NCBI RefSeq assembly: GCF_006442545.2
Contig: NZ_CP083952.1
Location: 6,177,501-6,241,500, forward strand
Length of the DNA: 64,000 nt
Origin: Mesorhizobium sp. B2-1-8
GTDB lineage: Bacteria; Pseudomonadota; Alphaproteobacteria; Rhizobiales; Rhizobiaceae
Direction of reading: 5' to 3'
In this document: positions 8,577-18,202 of the stretch, piece after piece
Numbering within the stretch: position 1 is the first letter of the stretch
Layout of the letters: every line of letters starts with the position of its first letter
Notes under the pieces: generated by a model
What the model saw: only the letters and a program-made list of their open reading frames with translations
Databases searched by the model: none
Told to the model about the DNA's origin: nothing
Position numbers and translations under genes: made by a program

Positions 8577-11177
8577 TCAGAAGTAGCGGCGGCGGGTGCG
8601 GCTTTCCGTGAGTTCGCGGACCGCTTCGCGAAATTCGCGCAGGCTGGCGCGAATCTCTTCGACCGATGATTGTTCGCCACCCTCCTCGACCGGAAGCGGC
8701 CGCGCATGCGGGGCGGCTGGATGGGCCAACGACTGCGTCGGAGCGGGGGGCGGCGGATACGGCATCTGCGCCGCATATGGCCCCGCCTCGGCTTGCATAT
8801 AGGAATGGCCCGTCTGCGACCTAGGCTGCCCGGGATAGCCCAACGGCTGCGCATAGGGAGAGGACGGCAAGGGCGGAGCCGGATACGTTGGCTGTTGCGG
8901 CATCCGAGGCGAGCGTGAGGGCGACCCCATCTGCCGTCCATACCCGGCATCGGGGCCTGGCTGGAAAGGCGGCTGCGAATAATCCAGGCCGGCCGCCGGC
9001 CGAGGCCCGAAACCGGACTCCGGATAGCCAGGAAATGTCGGAGCATTGGCCGGCCGGCCGTTGTCGGCAAAGGCGGGTAAGGCGAACTCGCTGGAGATGT
9101 CGTCGTCGGCTTCGGCCGAGGATTTCCGGGACATGGCCTTGCGCAGTCTCGCCATGAGTGCGCCGATCCTCCCGGAGCTTTCGGCGGGAGCGGCCTCGTT
9201 CTGCGTGACCGGCGGCGGTGCTGGGGGCGGTGGTACGGGCGCTGCCGGCATTGGCGGCTCGGGCGGAGGCTCCGCTCGAAACGACTGCTCCTCAAGAGGC
9301 GCCCTGCGTTGATCTAGCATGCGTTCGTCCACCTTGCGCTCGTTCAGCTTGCGCTCGCGGCGGGAGCGCGAGGTTGCCGTCTCGCGCAGGCTGTCATAGG
9401 TCCCGCGCAAGGCGCCGAGGCCAACACCGGCAGCAAGGCCAAGCAGCAGGCCGGCCAATGCGACCAGTGCCCGCGACGGCCCTTTTGCCTCGAGCGGAGG
9501 TTGAGCGGGGGTCATCACATTGATGTTGGCGGTGTTGATCTTTTCCTGTTCGCCGGTCTCCTTGGCGCGCAGCAGATATTGTTCGTAGACCGACCGCTTG
9601 GCGGTGGCATCCCGCTCCAGTTCCCGCAGGGCAACCAGGTCGCTGTTGACGTCGCCGCTTTGCACCTTGGCCTGAGCCAGTCGTGACGCAAGGTCCTGTT
9701 CGAGCTGGACAGCACGCTTGAGGTCGACCTGCAGCGAAGAGGCGATGCGGCGCAGTTCAGCCGCTATGCGCTCGCGAGCGCCGGCAATCTGGGCGTCGAG
9801 AGCCTGGAGTTCGGGATGACGCGGCCCCAGCCGAACCGCGGCACGATCGGCTTCCTGCTTCAGCGTCGCATATTGCGAGCGCAGATCGCTCATGGTGTTG
9901 GAGTTGATCTCTTCCGGCAACGTGCCGGTCAGAATCGAATTGACGTCCACCGAACGCGCCGAGGCTGCGCGCGCATTCAGTTCCAGCGTACGGGCCCGGG
10001 CGACGGAGAGCTGCTCGTTGAGCCTCAGCATCTGATCGTCGCTGATCAGATGGCCCTGCGCGTCGACAAGATCGTGCGTGGCCCTGAAATCCTCAACTTT
10101 GCGCTCGGCCTGCTCGACGCTCTTGCGCAACCCGTCGAGCTTGGATGTCAGTTCGCTCGTCGCACGTCCGGCCATGTCCGACTGGTATTTCGCCGTCATC
10201 TGCTGGAACACGCTGGTCGTCGTGTTGGCGATGCGCGCCGACTTGGCGGCATCCTCGGTGGTGGCGCTGACGGAGACGGCAAAGGTCTTGCCTGCACGCT
10301 CCACTGACAGCCGCTCGGCCAGATTGCCGACGGCCAACGCCTGGCGGCGGACCTCGTCGGCACCGACCGATCCGTCCTGTCGCAACAGAATCGAGCGTAT
10401 GAGCGACATGACGCCGAGGCCGCCGGAGCCCTGACCGTTGAACTCCGGATCGTTGACGAGATCGAGATCCTTGACGACCTGGTCGAGTACGGTCCCCGAG
10501 GTGAGCATCTTGATCCGGGTCTCGACGACAGCCAGCGCGGCATCGGGTTGCCCCACCGGCTGGGTGAGATCCCGATCCGAGAGCTTCAGGTCTCCCGGTT
10601 CGATGACCAATTCGGCGGTGGCTTCGTATTTCTTGGGCATCGACAGGGCGATGGCAATGCCGAGCCCGGCGCCCAGTATCGTGATCGCAACGATCAGCAG
10701 CTTCGACCTGGCAACGCCGCGAACGACCAGCATCGGATCGATCAGCGGTTTCCATTGCTGGCTGTCCGCACCGCCGTCGGAGGACGTATCGGCTCCGTTC
10801 GTGGCGCGGGATTCGATTGCATCATGAGCGCGACCCGTCCCTGAAGGTTCTTCCGGCGTCGGCCTTGCGCGCGACATGTCGGGTGGCAAATGGCCAGTGC
10901 CAGGTTCCCCCCGCGAACGCCAGGCGTCGTCGGCTTCAAACGGCGGCTCCTCGTCAGGCGGGGTCCGCGCAGCGTCACCGGCGGGCGGCGGGCTCGCCTT
11001 CGTCTCGCGCCGGGAACGGGCCAGGCGATGTCGCGTGGCGGCATCCTCGCGCCACGAGGGGTCCGCGCGGTCCCCTATCGACACAAGCGAAGCGTCGTCC
11101 TCGCCACGCACGGCCTGGCCAAGCGCCAGCAAGGAGCGCTCGCGCTTCCAGTCCTCACGGTTTTCCCTGTCGACCAT
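8577..11177 (-). CDS. Wzz/GumC-like polysaccharide chain-length protein, kinase-less
   Basis: 866 residues. A hydrophilic, Pro/Glu/Arg-rich N-terminal extension (1-145) precedes TM1 (about 159-179), a periplasmic region with long coiled coils (about 200-560), TM2 (about 566-588) and a Pro/Tyr/Gln-rich cytoplasmic tail (590-866). The Wzz topology and location beside polysaccharide genes point to control of chain length during Wzy-dependent polymerisation or export. Related ExoP/GumC-type proteins often carry a C-terminal tyrosine autokinase; here the tail has no Walker motif. Divergent from the flippase gene across 200 bp. The Shine-Dalgarno for this ATG is weak, so the start may be further in. 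Confidence 0.8.
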   Translation of the reverse strand: MVDRENREDWKRERSLLALGQAVRGEDDASLVSIGDRADPSWREDAATRHRLARSRRETKASPPPAGDAARTPPDEEPPFEADDAWRSRGEPGTGHLPPDMSRARPTPEEPSGTGRAHDAIESRATNGADTSSDGGADSQQWKPLIDPMLVVRGVARSKLLIVAITILGAGLGIAIALSMPKKYEATAELVIEPGDLKLSDRDLTQPVGQPDAALAVVETRIKMLTSGTVLDQVVKDLDLVNDPEFNGQGSGGLGVMSLIRSILLRQDGSVGADEVRRQALAVGNLAERLSVERAGKTFAVSVSATTEDAAKSARIANTTTSVFQQMTAKYQSDMAGRATSELTSKLDGLRKSVEQAERKVEDFRATHDLVDAQGHLISDDQMLRLNEQLSVARARTLELNARAASARSVDVNSILTGTLPEEINSNTMSDLRSQYATLKQEADRAAVRLGPRHPELQALDAQIAGARERIAAELRRIASSLQVDLKRAVQLEQDLASRLAQAKVQSGDVNSDLVALRELERDATAKRSVYEQYLLRAKETGEQEKINTANINVMTPAQPPLEAKGPSRALVALAGLLLGLAAGVGLGALRGTYDSLRETATSRSRRERKLNERKVDERMLDQRRAPLEEQSFRAEPPPEPPMPAAPVPPPPAPPPVTQNEAAPAESSGRIGALMARLRKAMSRKSSAEADDDISSEFALPAFADNGRPANAPTFPGYPESGFGPRPAAGLDYSQPPFQPGPDAGYGRQMGSPSRSPRMPQQPTYPAPPLPSSPYAQPLGYPGQPRSQTGHSYMQAEAGPYAAQMPYPPPPAPTQSLAHPAAPHARPLPVEEGGEQSSVEEIRASLREFREAVRELTESRTRRRYF

Positions 11178-11377
11178 TATCGTGGAGCTTTACTCTTGGC
11201 CGCTTGGAAGCGGCGGTCGGCCATTCGTTAAGCCACGCTAAACAGGCATAGGAAACAAAAGGTTAATTTCCGGAAGACGATGGCAGGAATTCACGCCATG
11301 GTTGCAAGAACTTTCAACACATCTGAAGGCTTCAAAACGGCACGTTAAACTTTCCGGCCTACGCATTTCCTTGACGT
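11178..11377. promoter_or_regulatory. Divergent promoter region, wzz-like / flippase
   Basis: 200 bp between two divergent polysaccharide genes, clearly more AT-rich than the coding DNA around it (about 11235-11370). It must contain the start sites for both. No palindromic operator was recognised. Confidence 0.4.
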
Positions 11378-12673
11378 ATGACTGAGGCCAGAGACATACC
11401 GCAAAGGCGGACCTTCGCGCGGATCGGCACCTTCATGGCCGAACGACGGGGGCTGGTGCGCGACTATTTTTCGGCGATCAGCGGTGCTGGCGGGCGACTG
11501 GTGTTTTCACTCGCCTATTTCATCGCGCTCGCCAATACGCTCTCGATCGCCGAATTCGGCATGTTCGCCACCGCTTCGGCGGCTGGCGTCATGCTGTCGC
11601 GGATTCTTGCCCTCGGTTTCATTTCGGCGCTCTATCGCACCGCCACCATCCGGCCCAATCTGATCGGCACCTTCACCGCCGGCTTCCTGGTGCTCGGCGC
11701 CGCCTCGCTGCCGCTTTTGGCCGCCGCCTCGTTCGGCGTCTACCTGATCTTCTTTGCCGGCACCGTGCCGCTGTCGGTATTCACGGCGATCGTCTTTGCC
11801 GAGGCGCTGCTGTGGCGGCCGGTGGAAGTGGCACTGATCGTCAACAACGGGCTGGGTAAATTCGGCCGAGCCGCGGTTCTTGCGATCCTGGCCACCGCAT
11901 TGCGGGCACTTGGCGCGGTGTTGTTCATGTTTTCCGCACAGCACAGCATCTGGGTTTGGTCTTGGTTCTACATCGGCGCCAACGCAGCCTCGCTGCTTTT
12001 GGCTTTCGGCTGGTTTTATCCGCGTCAGCGGCTGCGGCTGCGCATCGAGCTCTATCTGCGGCGGCTCGCCGATTCCATCTATGTGGCCGGCGCGGAGGTG
12101 CTGTTCTACCTGCAGATGGAGTTCGACAAGCTGCTGGTGCTGGCGATCGGCGGACCGCATCTGGCCGGCATCTATGCCATCATCATGCGCCTTGTCGACT
12201 TGACGGCGATTCCCATCCGCACCTTCTCGATGATGCTCGTGCAGCGCATGATGCGCGCGCCCGAACTCCTCGCACGGCTGGCGGTCAAGAGCGGCATCGA
12301 GGGCGGTGTGTTCGCGGTCTCGACGCTGGCGCTGGCGGCGCTTGGCATCGTGCTGCATTTCTTCCCCAACGCGCTCGGCAGGAATGTCTCCGAGGCCGCC
12401 CCCCTGGTGGCGCTGGCGATCTGCGTACCTGGACTGCGCAATCTGGTCGAATACCAGGCCGAGCTTCTCTTCGCGCGCGGCCAGACGCTGGTGCGGGCGC
12501 TCAACCTCGGCCTGCTCGCCGCCCTCAAGGCACTGCTGCTGGCCTATGTTCTGACCACCATTTCCGATACATCGAATCTGGTGGTGTCGCTCAACATCGT
12601 CTTCCTGCTGCTCTATCTCGCGTCGATGCTGCTGACCTATTCGGCGCTGCGCAGGCCGGCGAAGGCAATCTAG
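11378..12673 (+). CDS. Polysaccharide flippase-like membrane protein (Wzx/MATE fold)
   Basis: 431 residues, mostly hydrophobic with about 12 predicted transmembrane helices and the length of Wzx/RfbX flippases. The family moves undecaprenyl-linked repeat units across the inner membrane for Wzy-dependent polysaccharide assembly. The assignment rests on topology, length and neighbours rather than on a catalytic motif. Divergent from the Wzz-like gene. The ATG at 11378 has a weak ribosome binding site; an internal ATG at 11435 is an alternative. Confidence 0.75.
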   Translation: MTEARDIPQRRTFARIGTFMAERRGLVRDYFSAISGAGGRLVFSLAYFIALANTLSIAEFGMFATASAAGVMLSRILALGFISALYRTATIRPNLIGTFTAGFLVLGAASLPLLAAASFGVYLIFFAGTVPLSVFTAIVFAEALLWRPVEVALIVNNGLGKFGRAAVLAILATALRALGAVLFMFSAQHSIWVWSWFYIGANAASLLLAFGWFYPRQRLRLRIELYLRRLADSIYVAGAEVLFYLQMEFDKLLVLAIGGPHLAGIYAIIMRLVDLTAIPIRTFSMMLVQRMMRAPELLARLAVKSGIEGGVFAVSTLALAALGIVLHFFPNALGRNVSEAAPLVALAICVPGLRNLVEYQAELLFARGQTLVRALNLGLLAALKALLLAYVLTTISDTSNLVVSLNIVFLLLYLASMLLTYSALRRPAKAI

Positions 12674-12773
12674 CGCGGTTCAGCGTTTGATAGAATCCTG
12701 AACCGCTCTAAATCTTTGTTTTTACGCAATTCCGGACAGAACCGTTACACACTTTTCCTGGAATTGCTCTAGA
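12671..12773. repeat. Rhizobial intergenic palindromic repeat (RIME-like, two hairpins)
   Basis: Two adjacent imperfect palindromes between convergent genes. The first has arms GCGGTTCAG (12675-12683) and CTGAACCGC (12698-12706); the second has GCAATTCC (12726-12733) and GGAATTGC (12760-12767). The inner text is close to the decayed copy at 39463-39510. Elements of this type are scattered between genes of Rhizobium, Sinorhizobium and Mesorhizobium. It may also act as a terminator for the two convergent genes. Confidence 0.75.
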
Positions 12774-12778
12774 TCAAG

Positions 12779-13705
12779 TCAACGATCAAGCCCGATCAGG
12801 CGGCGGATGCGGCCGACATCGGTGCCGATAAAGGACTGCATGCCGATCGCCACCTGCTCCGGCGCCATGCTGGCGACGAAGCGGCGGAACTCGTCGTCCG
12901 ACAGCGCCTCCCCCGTCCAATGGACACGGCAGAATTCTTCCGAACCGTGGAAGTGGCCGGCTCCGTCCAGCAGATCATCGACATAGCGGCCGTAGATCAT
13001 GCATTCGGAGAATTTGCGCGCCGAACCGATCACCTCGACCCAGTCGCGGCCATGGACCTTTTCGATTCGGCCGCACATGGCAAGCACCGTGTCACGGCGC
13101 CAGGCGATCAGCGTCGAGATATAATCATGGACCGATGTCCGAGACGGGTCGATGCCGAGTGTGGCGCCGGCATTGCGCGACCACACGCGATGATTGTCAT
13201 GGCCGTCACCGGCGAGCACGCCATCGCGGCGGAACAAGCGCGCCCTGCCATCGCGCCAGAAGGCACCGCAATCGAACGCCTTCAGGAAAGCGACGTCGGA
13301 ATCGCAGAAGACCAGCACGTCTTCGCTGGCGTGCGCCGATATGGCGATGCGGCGCAGTTGCTGCACATGCCAGCCGCGCAGCGGCTGGGTCTTCATGCTG
13401 AGCCAGACGCGGCGGCGAAACAGGCTGAGCGGATCGTCGAAGGCGCGCAGCCAGCCCGGCAGGAGATCCCGCTCATCGACGATCGAGCGGCGGCTGGTCC
13501 CCAATTGACGGAAAAGCGCGAGGTCGCGATGTTCGACCAGAATGTAGTGGTGCTCGGCACCCGAGACATGGCGGTCAAGCGTTTCACACAGCAGGCGGCA
13601 GCGCTCGAAGTCAGGGGCATAGCTTGCCGTCACAATCGCTGCCGTCGGCATCTTCGGCAACAGGCCCGGGCCGGCCAGCGGATCTGGGACGAAGCGCTTG
13701 TTCAA
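12779..13705 (-). CDS. DUF6492 family protein, probable glycan-related
   Basis: 308 residues from a TTG start. The protein resembles the DUF6492 family, which sits in polysaccharide clusters and has a glycosyltransferase-A-like beginning (AAIVTASYAPDFERC) and an acidic motif VFCDSDVAFL that recalls a GT-A metal-binding DxD. The chosen TTG overlaps the stop of the upstream WecG-like gene by four bases (TTGA) and follows a GGAGAG at six bases; the first ATG (13651) has no ribosome binding site. It is last in a three-gene run with the WecG/TagA-like and GT4 genes. Confidence 0.7.
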   Translation of the reverse strand: MNKRFVPDPLAGPGLLPKMPTAAIVTASYAPDFERCRLLCETLDRHVSGAEHHYILVEHRDLALFRQLGTSRRSIVDERDLLPGWLRAFDDPLSLFRRRVWLSMKTQPLRGWHVQQLRRIAISAHASEDVLVFCDSDVAFLKAFDCGAFWRDGRARLFRRDGVLAGDGHDNHRVWSRNAGATLGIDPSRTSVHDYISTLIAWRRDTVLAMCGRIEKVHGRDWVEVIGSARKFSECMIYGRYVDDLLDGAGHFHGSEEFCRVHWTGEALSDDEFRRFVASMAPEQVAIGMQSFIGTDVGRIRRLIGLDR

Positions 13706-14505
13706 CGAAACTCTCCGGGAGCATCTCCGATGGCCTCGGCGCCGCGCGACCATTTCTGGTTGACGACCCGCCACAGGAACAGGGGATTGCCGACCACGTA
13801 GCGGCGCCAGAGCCGGCCGGGCTCGATCGCCAGCCTGAAAAGCCACTCCAGCCTCAGGCGGCGCATCCATAGCGGCGCGCGCGGCACCGAGCCGCTCAGG
13901 AAATCGAGCAACGCGCCGACAGCGACCGGCAACGTGCAATGGCGTTCGTCGATGTGGCGTTCAATCCACAGCTCCTGGCGCGGCACCCCCATCGCGACGA
14001 GCAGCATGTCAGGCCGTAGTTTTGCAATCCGGCCAATGATCTCCGGCTCCTGCGCGGCGGAGAAATAGCCATCGTGAATGACCACGAAGTTGTGCTGCAC
14101 CGCAAGCGCCGCCAGCTTCACCGACGCCGCCTCGGCGTTGACACGGGTCGCACCGAGCAGCCCCACGGTCAGCGGCCTCTTGGAAGCCTGCAGAAAGGCC
14201 GGCACGAAATCGGTGCCGTTGAGATTGTCGGGAAACGGCGCGCCGTAGAGAAGCTTCGCGGCGAGATCGACGCCGATGCCGTCCGGCAGGATGAGGAAAT
14301 CGTCGAGCGCCTCGGCGAAGACCGGGTCGGTATAGGCGATGTTGGCATTGTGAGCGTTGAGGAAGCTGACCTTGGTGAAGCGCCGCTCGGCGATCAATCG
14401 GTTCAGCAGAGCAATTGCATCGTCCCAGCGGATCCCGAGCACCGGGATGCCGAGGATCATTTTCAGACTGTCGAGTCCGAACGCGGCGCGGGCGTGCATG
14501 TTCAT
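13702..14505 (-). CDS. WecG/TagA/CpsF family glycosyltransferase (GT26)
   Basis: 267 residues. The family transfers N-acetylmannosamine(uronic acid) or a related sugar to a lipid-linked acceptor in surface polysaccharide synthesis. The family pattern is visible: FLNAHNANIAYTD near the N-terminus, LPDGIGVDLAAKLL, the central GLLGATRV and DMLLVAMGVPRQELWI. The ATG at 14505 overlaps the upstream stop (ATGA) and has a strong AGGAGG, so translation is coupled to the GT4 gene. Confidence 0.9.
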   Translation of the reverse strand: MNMHARAAFGLDSLKMILGIPVLGIRWDDAIALLNRLIAERRFTKVSFLNAHNANIAYTDPVFAEALDDFLILPDGIGVDLAAKLLYGAPFPDNLNGTDFVPAFLQASKRPLTVGLLGATRVNAEAASVKLAALAVQHNFVVIHDGYFSAAQEPEIIGRIAKLRPDMLLVAMGVPRQELWIERHIDERHCTLPVAVGALLDFLSGSVPRAPLWMRRLRLEWLFRLAIEPGRLWRRYVVGNPLFLWRVVNQKWSRGAEAIGDAPGEFR

Positions 14506-15674
14506 GCAAACACCTCCTGCCTGACGGCCCCTATCTTTTCGAGACCTACACGAATCGCGACGTCGAGTGCCTTGACCTGCTGGCGATGGAAGGTGCTGCC
14601 ATCGATATCGTGGATATTGGCCGCGGCAGCCTGCAGGGCTTGGGCGAAGCCGGCCGGATCGTCGGTGACCACGCAATTGGCAGGCCGGTGGTCGATGCCG
14701 CGCAATGAGCGGCTGGTGGCGACCGAGGGCAGGCCAAGCTCGAAGGTCTCGATGGTCTTCAACTGCACGCCGCTGCCCGCGGTGCTGATCAGCGGGATGA
14801 CGGCCGCGCCACAGACGAAAGCCCGGGCATCCGGAACGCGGCCGACAAATTGGACGCCCGGATGCGTCGAGGTGACGCCGGAAGGCATGTGGCCCGCGAT
14901 GCGGATTCGGAAACCAGGCGGCAGATGCGGCACCACCTTGCCCAGGAACCAGTCGAGGCCGATGCGGTTCGGCTGCCAGGTCCAGGTGCCGATCAGGGCC
15001 GCGTCGCAGTCGATCGGGCGCCGGCCTTTCCGGGCTGGCGCCGTGGCGCCGGTTACCAGCGGCAGCGCCGCCGAGCGATCATCCGAGGCGACACCGAGTG
15101 CCACGCGATCCTCCTCGGCCAGCGCGAAGACAAAGCGCGCGCGGCGGCAGAGGCGCTCTTCGACCAGCTTGAGCAGCCTCGCCTCGCGCCGGAACAGCAG
15201 GCGCTGGAAAATGCCGCCGACGGCAGCGGCGTTCTCCCGCGCCGAGAGATGCTCGACATTGTGGGCGAAGAAAATCGAAGGCCGGTCTTCGAAGAGCCTT
15301 TCGAAAGCGCCGGCGAACTGCACCGAATTCAGCACATAGCCATCGAACGGACCGGCTCGTTCGATAGCGGCCTGAAGATCGTGGTCGGACACCGCACGCA
15401 ACTTGACCGACGCGAAGGTGAGGCCCGAAACCATCGCCTTGCCGACCCAGGCGAGCTTCTGCAGCGGCGAAGCACTTTCGGTGCGCACGTCGATCGCACC
15501 AAGCACCACCGTATTTTCGGGATCTACCGCGGCTTTCCCGGGCCAGGTGAAGCCGATGACCGTCACGCGCGCGCCGGCGCGCCGCAAGGCGGCGATGATC
15601 GCTGCATTGGCGATCTCGTAGCCCGAGGCGAGAGCACCGTCGGGCACGATCGATGTGGCGAACAGCAGATGCAT
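14502..15674 (-). CDS. Glycosyltransferase, GT4-like (GT-B fold)
   Basis: 390 residues. The N-terminal MHLLFATSIVPDGALASGYEI is typical of the donor-independent half of GT-B enzymes; the C-terminal half contains ALIGTWTWQPN and the region around GVQLKTIETFELGLPSVAT, which matches the nucleotide-sugar binding segment of family 4 enzymes (E-x7-E-like with Glu in KTIE and FELG). The frame is open 30 bp further upstream, but this ATG gives the family-like start. First gene of the minus-strand run GT4 - WecG/TagA - DUF6492. Confidence 0.85.
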   Translation of the reverse strand: MHLLFATSIVPDGALASGYEIANAAIIAALRRAGARVTVIGFTWPGKAAVDPENTVVLGAIDVRTESASPLQKLAWVGKAMVSGLTFASVKLRAVSDHDLQAAIERAGPFDGYVLNSVQFAGAFERLFEDRPSIFFAHNVEHLSARENAAAVGGIFQRLLFRREARLLKLVEERLCRRARFVFALAEEDRVALGVASDDRSAALPLVTGATAPARKGRRPIDCDAALIGTWTWQPNRIGLDWFLGKVVPHLPPGFRIRIAGHMPSGVTSTHPGVQFVGRVPDARAFVCGAAVIPLISTAGSGVQLKTIETFELGLPSVATSRSLRGIDHRPANCVVTDDPAGFAQALQAAAANIHDIDGSTFHRQQVKALDVAIRVGLEKIGAVRQEVFA

Positions 15675-15802
15675 CTCACTATCCTGTGGTGTAGCCGGTA
15701 GCAAAGCGCGGTGAACCCTTGATTAAACGAGCACGATCAACGCCCCAAAGCCCATGCCCGGCGGGCTTCTCCGCGCAAGGTGATTAACGAAACCTTATCA
15801 CC

Positions 15803-16843
15803 GTGATGCTACCAGAACGCGACTCACGACGCGGCTGGATACGGATGATCCCTTTGCCATTGGACGGTTCGGTATCGATCGCGGGACGGTCTCCCGAGCT
15901 CAAGGTGGAGGCGGTCGAAGCGATCGTCACCTTGCCGACCTTCAAGCGACCCGAACAGGTGCTGGAGACGCTTGCATCGCTGCGCGCACAGCAAACCGGC
16001 AGGTGCTTTGCCGTCATCGTCATGGAAAACGAGGCGGAGGCGCGTGAAGGCGCCGAAGCGGTGCTGCCGCTGTTCGAGCGCGGCGAGATACCAGGCATGG
16101 TCGTCATCGCGCATGAACGCGGCAATTGCAGTGCCTATAATGCCGGCTGGCAGACGGCGATCCTGCATTTCCCGAACTTCAGGCATCTGCTGGTCATCGA
16201 CGATGACGAGATCGCAGATCCCCGATGGCTGGAGCGGATGTGCCGCGCAGCCGAAACGCTCGGCGCCGATATCGTCGGCGGCCCGCAGGTGCCTGTCTTT
16301 GCCGATCCCGCCCATGCGACCTGGGCCGAGCATCCTGTTTTCGCGCCCCCCTACCGGGAGACGGGACGGGTGCCCGCGCTCTATTCGTCCGGCAATCTTC
16401 TGGTCGGGCGCCACGTGTTGACCGCGATGGGGCCGCCCTTCCTCGATCTCAGATTCAATTTCATGGGCGGCGGCGACGCCGATTTTCTCAGCCGGTCGGC
16501 GCAACGGGGCTTCGTGTTGGGCTGGTGCGCCGAAGCCAAGGTGCGGGAGACCGTTCCGACCCGGCGCCTCGAGACCGACTGGATTCGTGCCCGCAGCCTG
16601 CGCAACGGTGTCATCTCGACGCTGGTGGAAAAGAAGAAGCGCGCCGGCACGCCCTTCGCCGGTGCCAAGGTGTTCGCCAAGAGCCTGGCCTTGCTTGCCG
16701 CCTCGCCGCTTCGCGGCGTGATGCGGCTGGCGCGCACGGGATCGCCGGCGATCGCCATCTATCCCGTCCATGTGGCGCTCGGCCGCGTGCTGGCCGAATT
16801 CGGATATGCCAATGAGCAATACCGCCAGCCTGAGAAAAACTGA
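15803..16843 (+). CDS. Glycosyltransferase family 2
   Basis: About 332-346 residues. After a short leader it shows the GT2 opening VEAIVTLPTFKRPEQVLETL, the DDD metal/nucleotide site in LLVIDDDEIADP, and a later GGGDADFLSR that matches the acceptor-side acidic motif. It probably adds one sugar of the repeat unit at the cytoplasmic face. The start is unsure: GTG 15803, ATG 15806 or ATG 15845 are all possible and none has a strong ribosome binding site. Its last 32 bases overlap the O-antigen ligase-like gene. Confidence 0.87.
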   Translation: MMLPERDSRRGWIRMIPLPLDGSVSIAGRSPELKVEAVEAIVTLPTFKRPEQVLETLASLRAQQTGRCFAVIVMENEAEAREGAEAVLPLFERGEIPGMVVIAHERGNCSAYNAGWQTAILHFPNFRHLLVIDDDEIADPRWLERMCRAAETLGADIVGGPQVPVFADPAHATWAEHPVFAPPYRETGRVPALYSSGNLLVGRHVLTAMGPPFLDLRFNFMGGGDADFLSRSAQRGFVLGWCAEAKVRETVPTRRLETDWIRARSLRNGVISTLVEKKKRAGTPFAGAKVFAKSLALLAASPLRGVMRLARTGSPAIAIYPVHVALGRVLAEFGYANEQYRQPEKN

Positions 16844-18140
16844 GCGCGCCCCGCTCAGCGCCGCGTTCACGCGCGGGGGCGTGGCGACCGCGATCGCGGC
16901 GCTGCTGTTCACCGTCATCATGGTGTCCTTCCGCCCGTTCCAGCCGGCGGGCGCCGAACTCACCGGCGAAGGTGGCGACATCGTCAATCAGCTCGGCTTC
17001 GGTTCGCTCGGCGCGGTTTCGATCTTCGCGCTGATGGCCTTCGCCGATCCGCGTGTCGTGCGCTCGCTGCTCAGCCCTTCCTGGATACTGATGCTGGGCT
17101 TCTTCTTCCTGTCGGTGGTGCTGGCGACCGACCCGCCGTCGGCGATGCGCGCGGCGTCCTTCACCATGATCGGGATCCTGACGATGGCAACGATCCTGGC
17201 GCTGCCCCGCGACGCCGAGTCCTTCTCCAGGGTCATCATCTTCACCGCCGTCGTGGTGATGGGCCTGTCCTATCTCGGCCTCGTCGTCTTTCCACACGAG
17301 GCGATGCACACGGCCGACTCGCAGGAGCCCGAACATGCCGGCCTGTGGCGCGGCGTGTTCACCCACAAGAACATCGCCGGACCGATCATGGCATGCTTCA
17401 GTTTCGCCGGCCTTTATCTCTACCGGCGCGGGCAACGCTGGTGGGGTGCGGGTATCTTCTGCGCGGCGATGATCTTCATGCTGCACACCGGCTCCAAGAC
17501 CACCGCCGGGCTGGTGCCGTTCTCGATCTTAATCGTGATGTTTCCGAGCCTGATGGGCATGCGGCTCGGTACGCCGATCCTGTTTACGCTGGCGATCATC
17601 GCCACGGCGGTCGGCACGCTGGGCATCGTCTTCCTGACGCCTGTGAAGCACCTGGCGGCGATCTACTTCCCTGATCTGACCTATACCGGCCGCACGACGC
17701 TGTGGGAGTTCGCCGGCTCGATGCTGGCGAAGAAGCCGTGGACCGGCTACGGCTATGAGAGCTTCTGGGGCACGCCGCTGCTGCTCAACCAGGACCAGCC
17801 CTTCGACCGCCCGTGGGACATCAGGACCATCGTGCACGGTCATGACGGCTATCTCGACATCGCCGTGCTGATGGGCATTCCTGCTCTTTGCGTGGCGGTC
17901 TACACTTTCCTCATCGCACCGTTGCGCGACTACATGCGCATTCCGCTGCGCAAGGAGAACATCTATCTCGGTGATTTCTTCATGATGGTGGTGCTGTTCA
18001 CCGCACTCAACGCATTCCTCGAGAGCTTCTTCTTCCATCGTGGCGATCCGGTCTGGCTGTTCTTCGTGCTTGGCGTGCTGGGCCTCAGGCAAGTGTCGCT
18101 GCGGCCGATCGCGGTGCGCATGCCCGTCCAGCGCTCCTGA
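16812..18140 (+). CDS. O-antigen ligase / Wzy-type polymerase membrane protein
   Basis: 442 residues with about 11-12 hydrophobic segments and the large periplasmic loop of the Wzy_C family. The family motif region is visible in RGVFTHKNIAGPIM (about residue 180 on) and VHGHDGYLDIAVLMGIPAL near the end of the loop, with a conserved His. Such proteins polymerise repeat units or ligate glycan to lipid A-core; sequence alone does not separate the two. The ATG at 16812 lies inside the GT2 gene, giving a 32-nt overlap and likely coupled translation. Confidence 0.85.
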   Translation: MSNTASLRKTERAPLSAAFTRGGVATAIAALLFTVIMVSFRPFQPAGAELTGEGGDIVNQLGFGSLGAVSIFALMAFADPRVVRSLLSPSWILMLGFFFLSVVLATDPPSAMRAASFTMIGILTMATILALPRDAESFSRVIIFTAVVVMGLSYLGLVVFPHEAMHTADSQEPEHAGLWRGVFTHKNIAGPIMACFSFAGLYLYRRGQRWWGAGIFCAAMIFMLHTGSKTTAGLVPFSILIVMFPSLMGMRLGTPILFTLAIIATAVGTLGIVFLTPVKHLAAIYFPDLTYTGRTTLWEFAGSMLAKKPWTGYGYESFWGTPLLLNQDQPFDRPWDIRTIVHGHDGYLDIAVLMGIPALCVAVYTFLIAPLRDYMRIPLRKENIYLGDFFMMVVLFTALNAFLESFFFHRGDPVWLFFVLGVLGLRQVSLRPIAVRMPVQRS

Positions 18141-18202
18141 GAGGGCTTTCCCACCGACCCGCGAGCGTCTATGTCATGGCCTTTCTCCTCGGAGGGCTCT
18201 CG

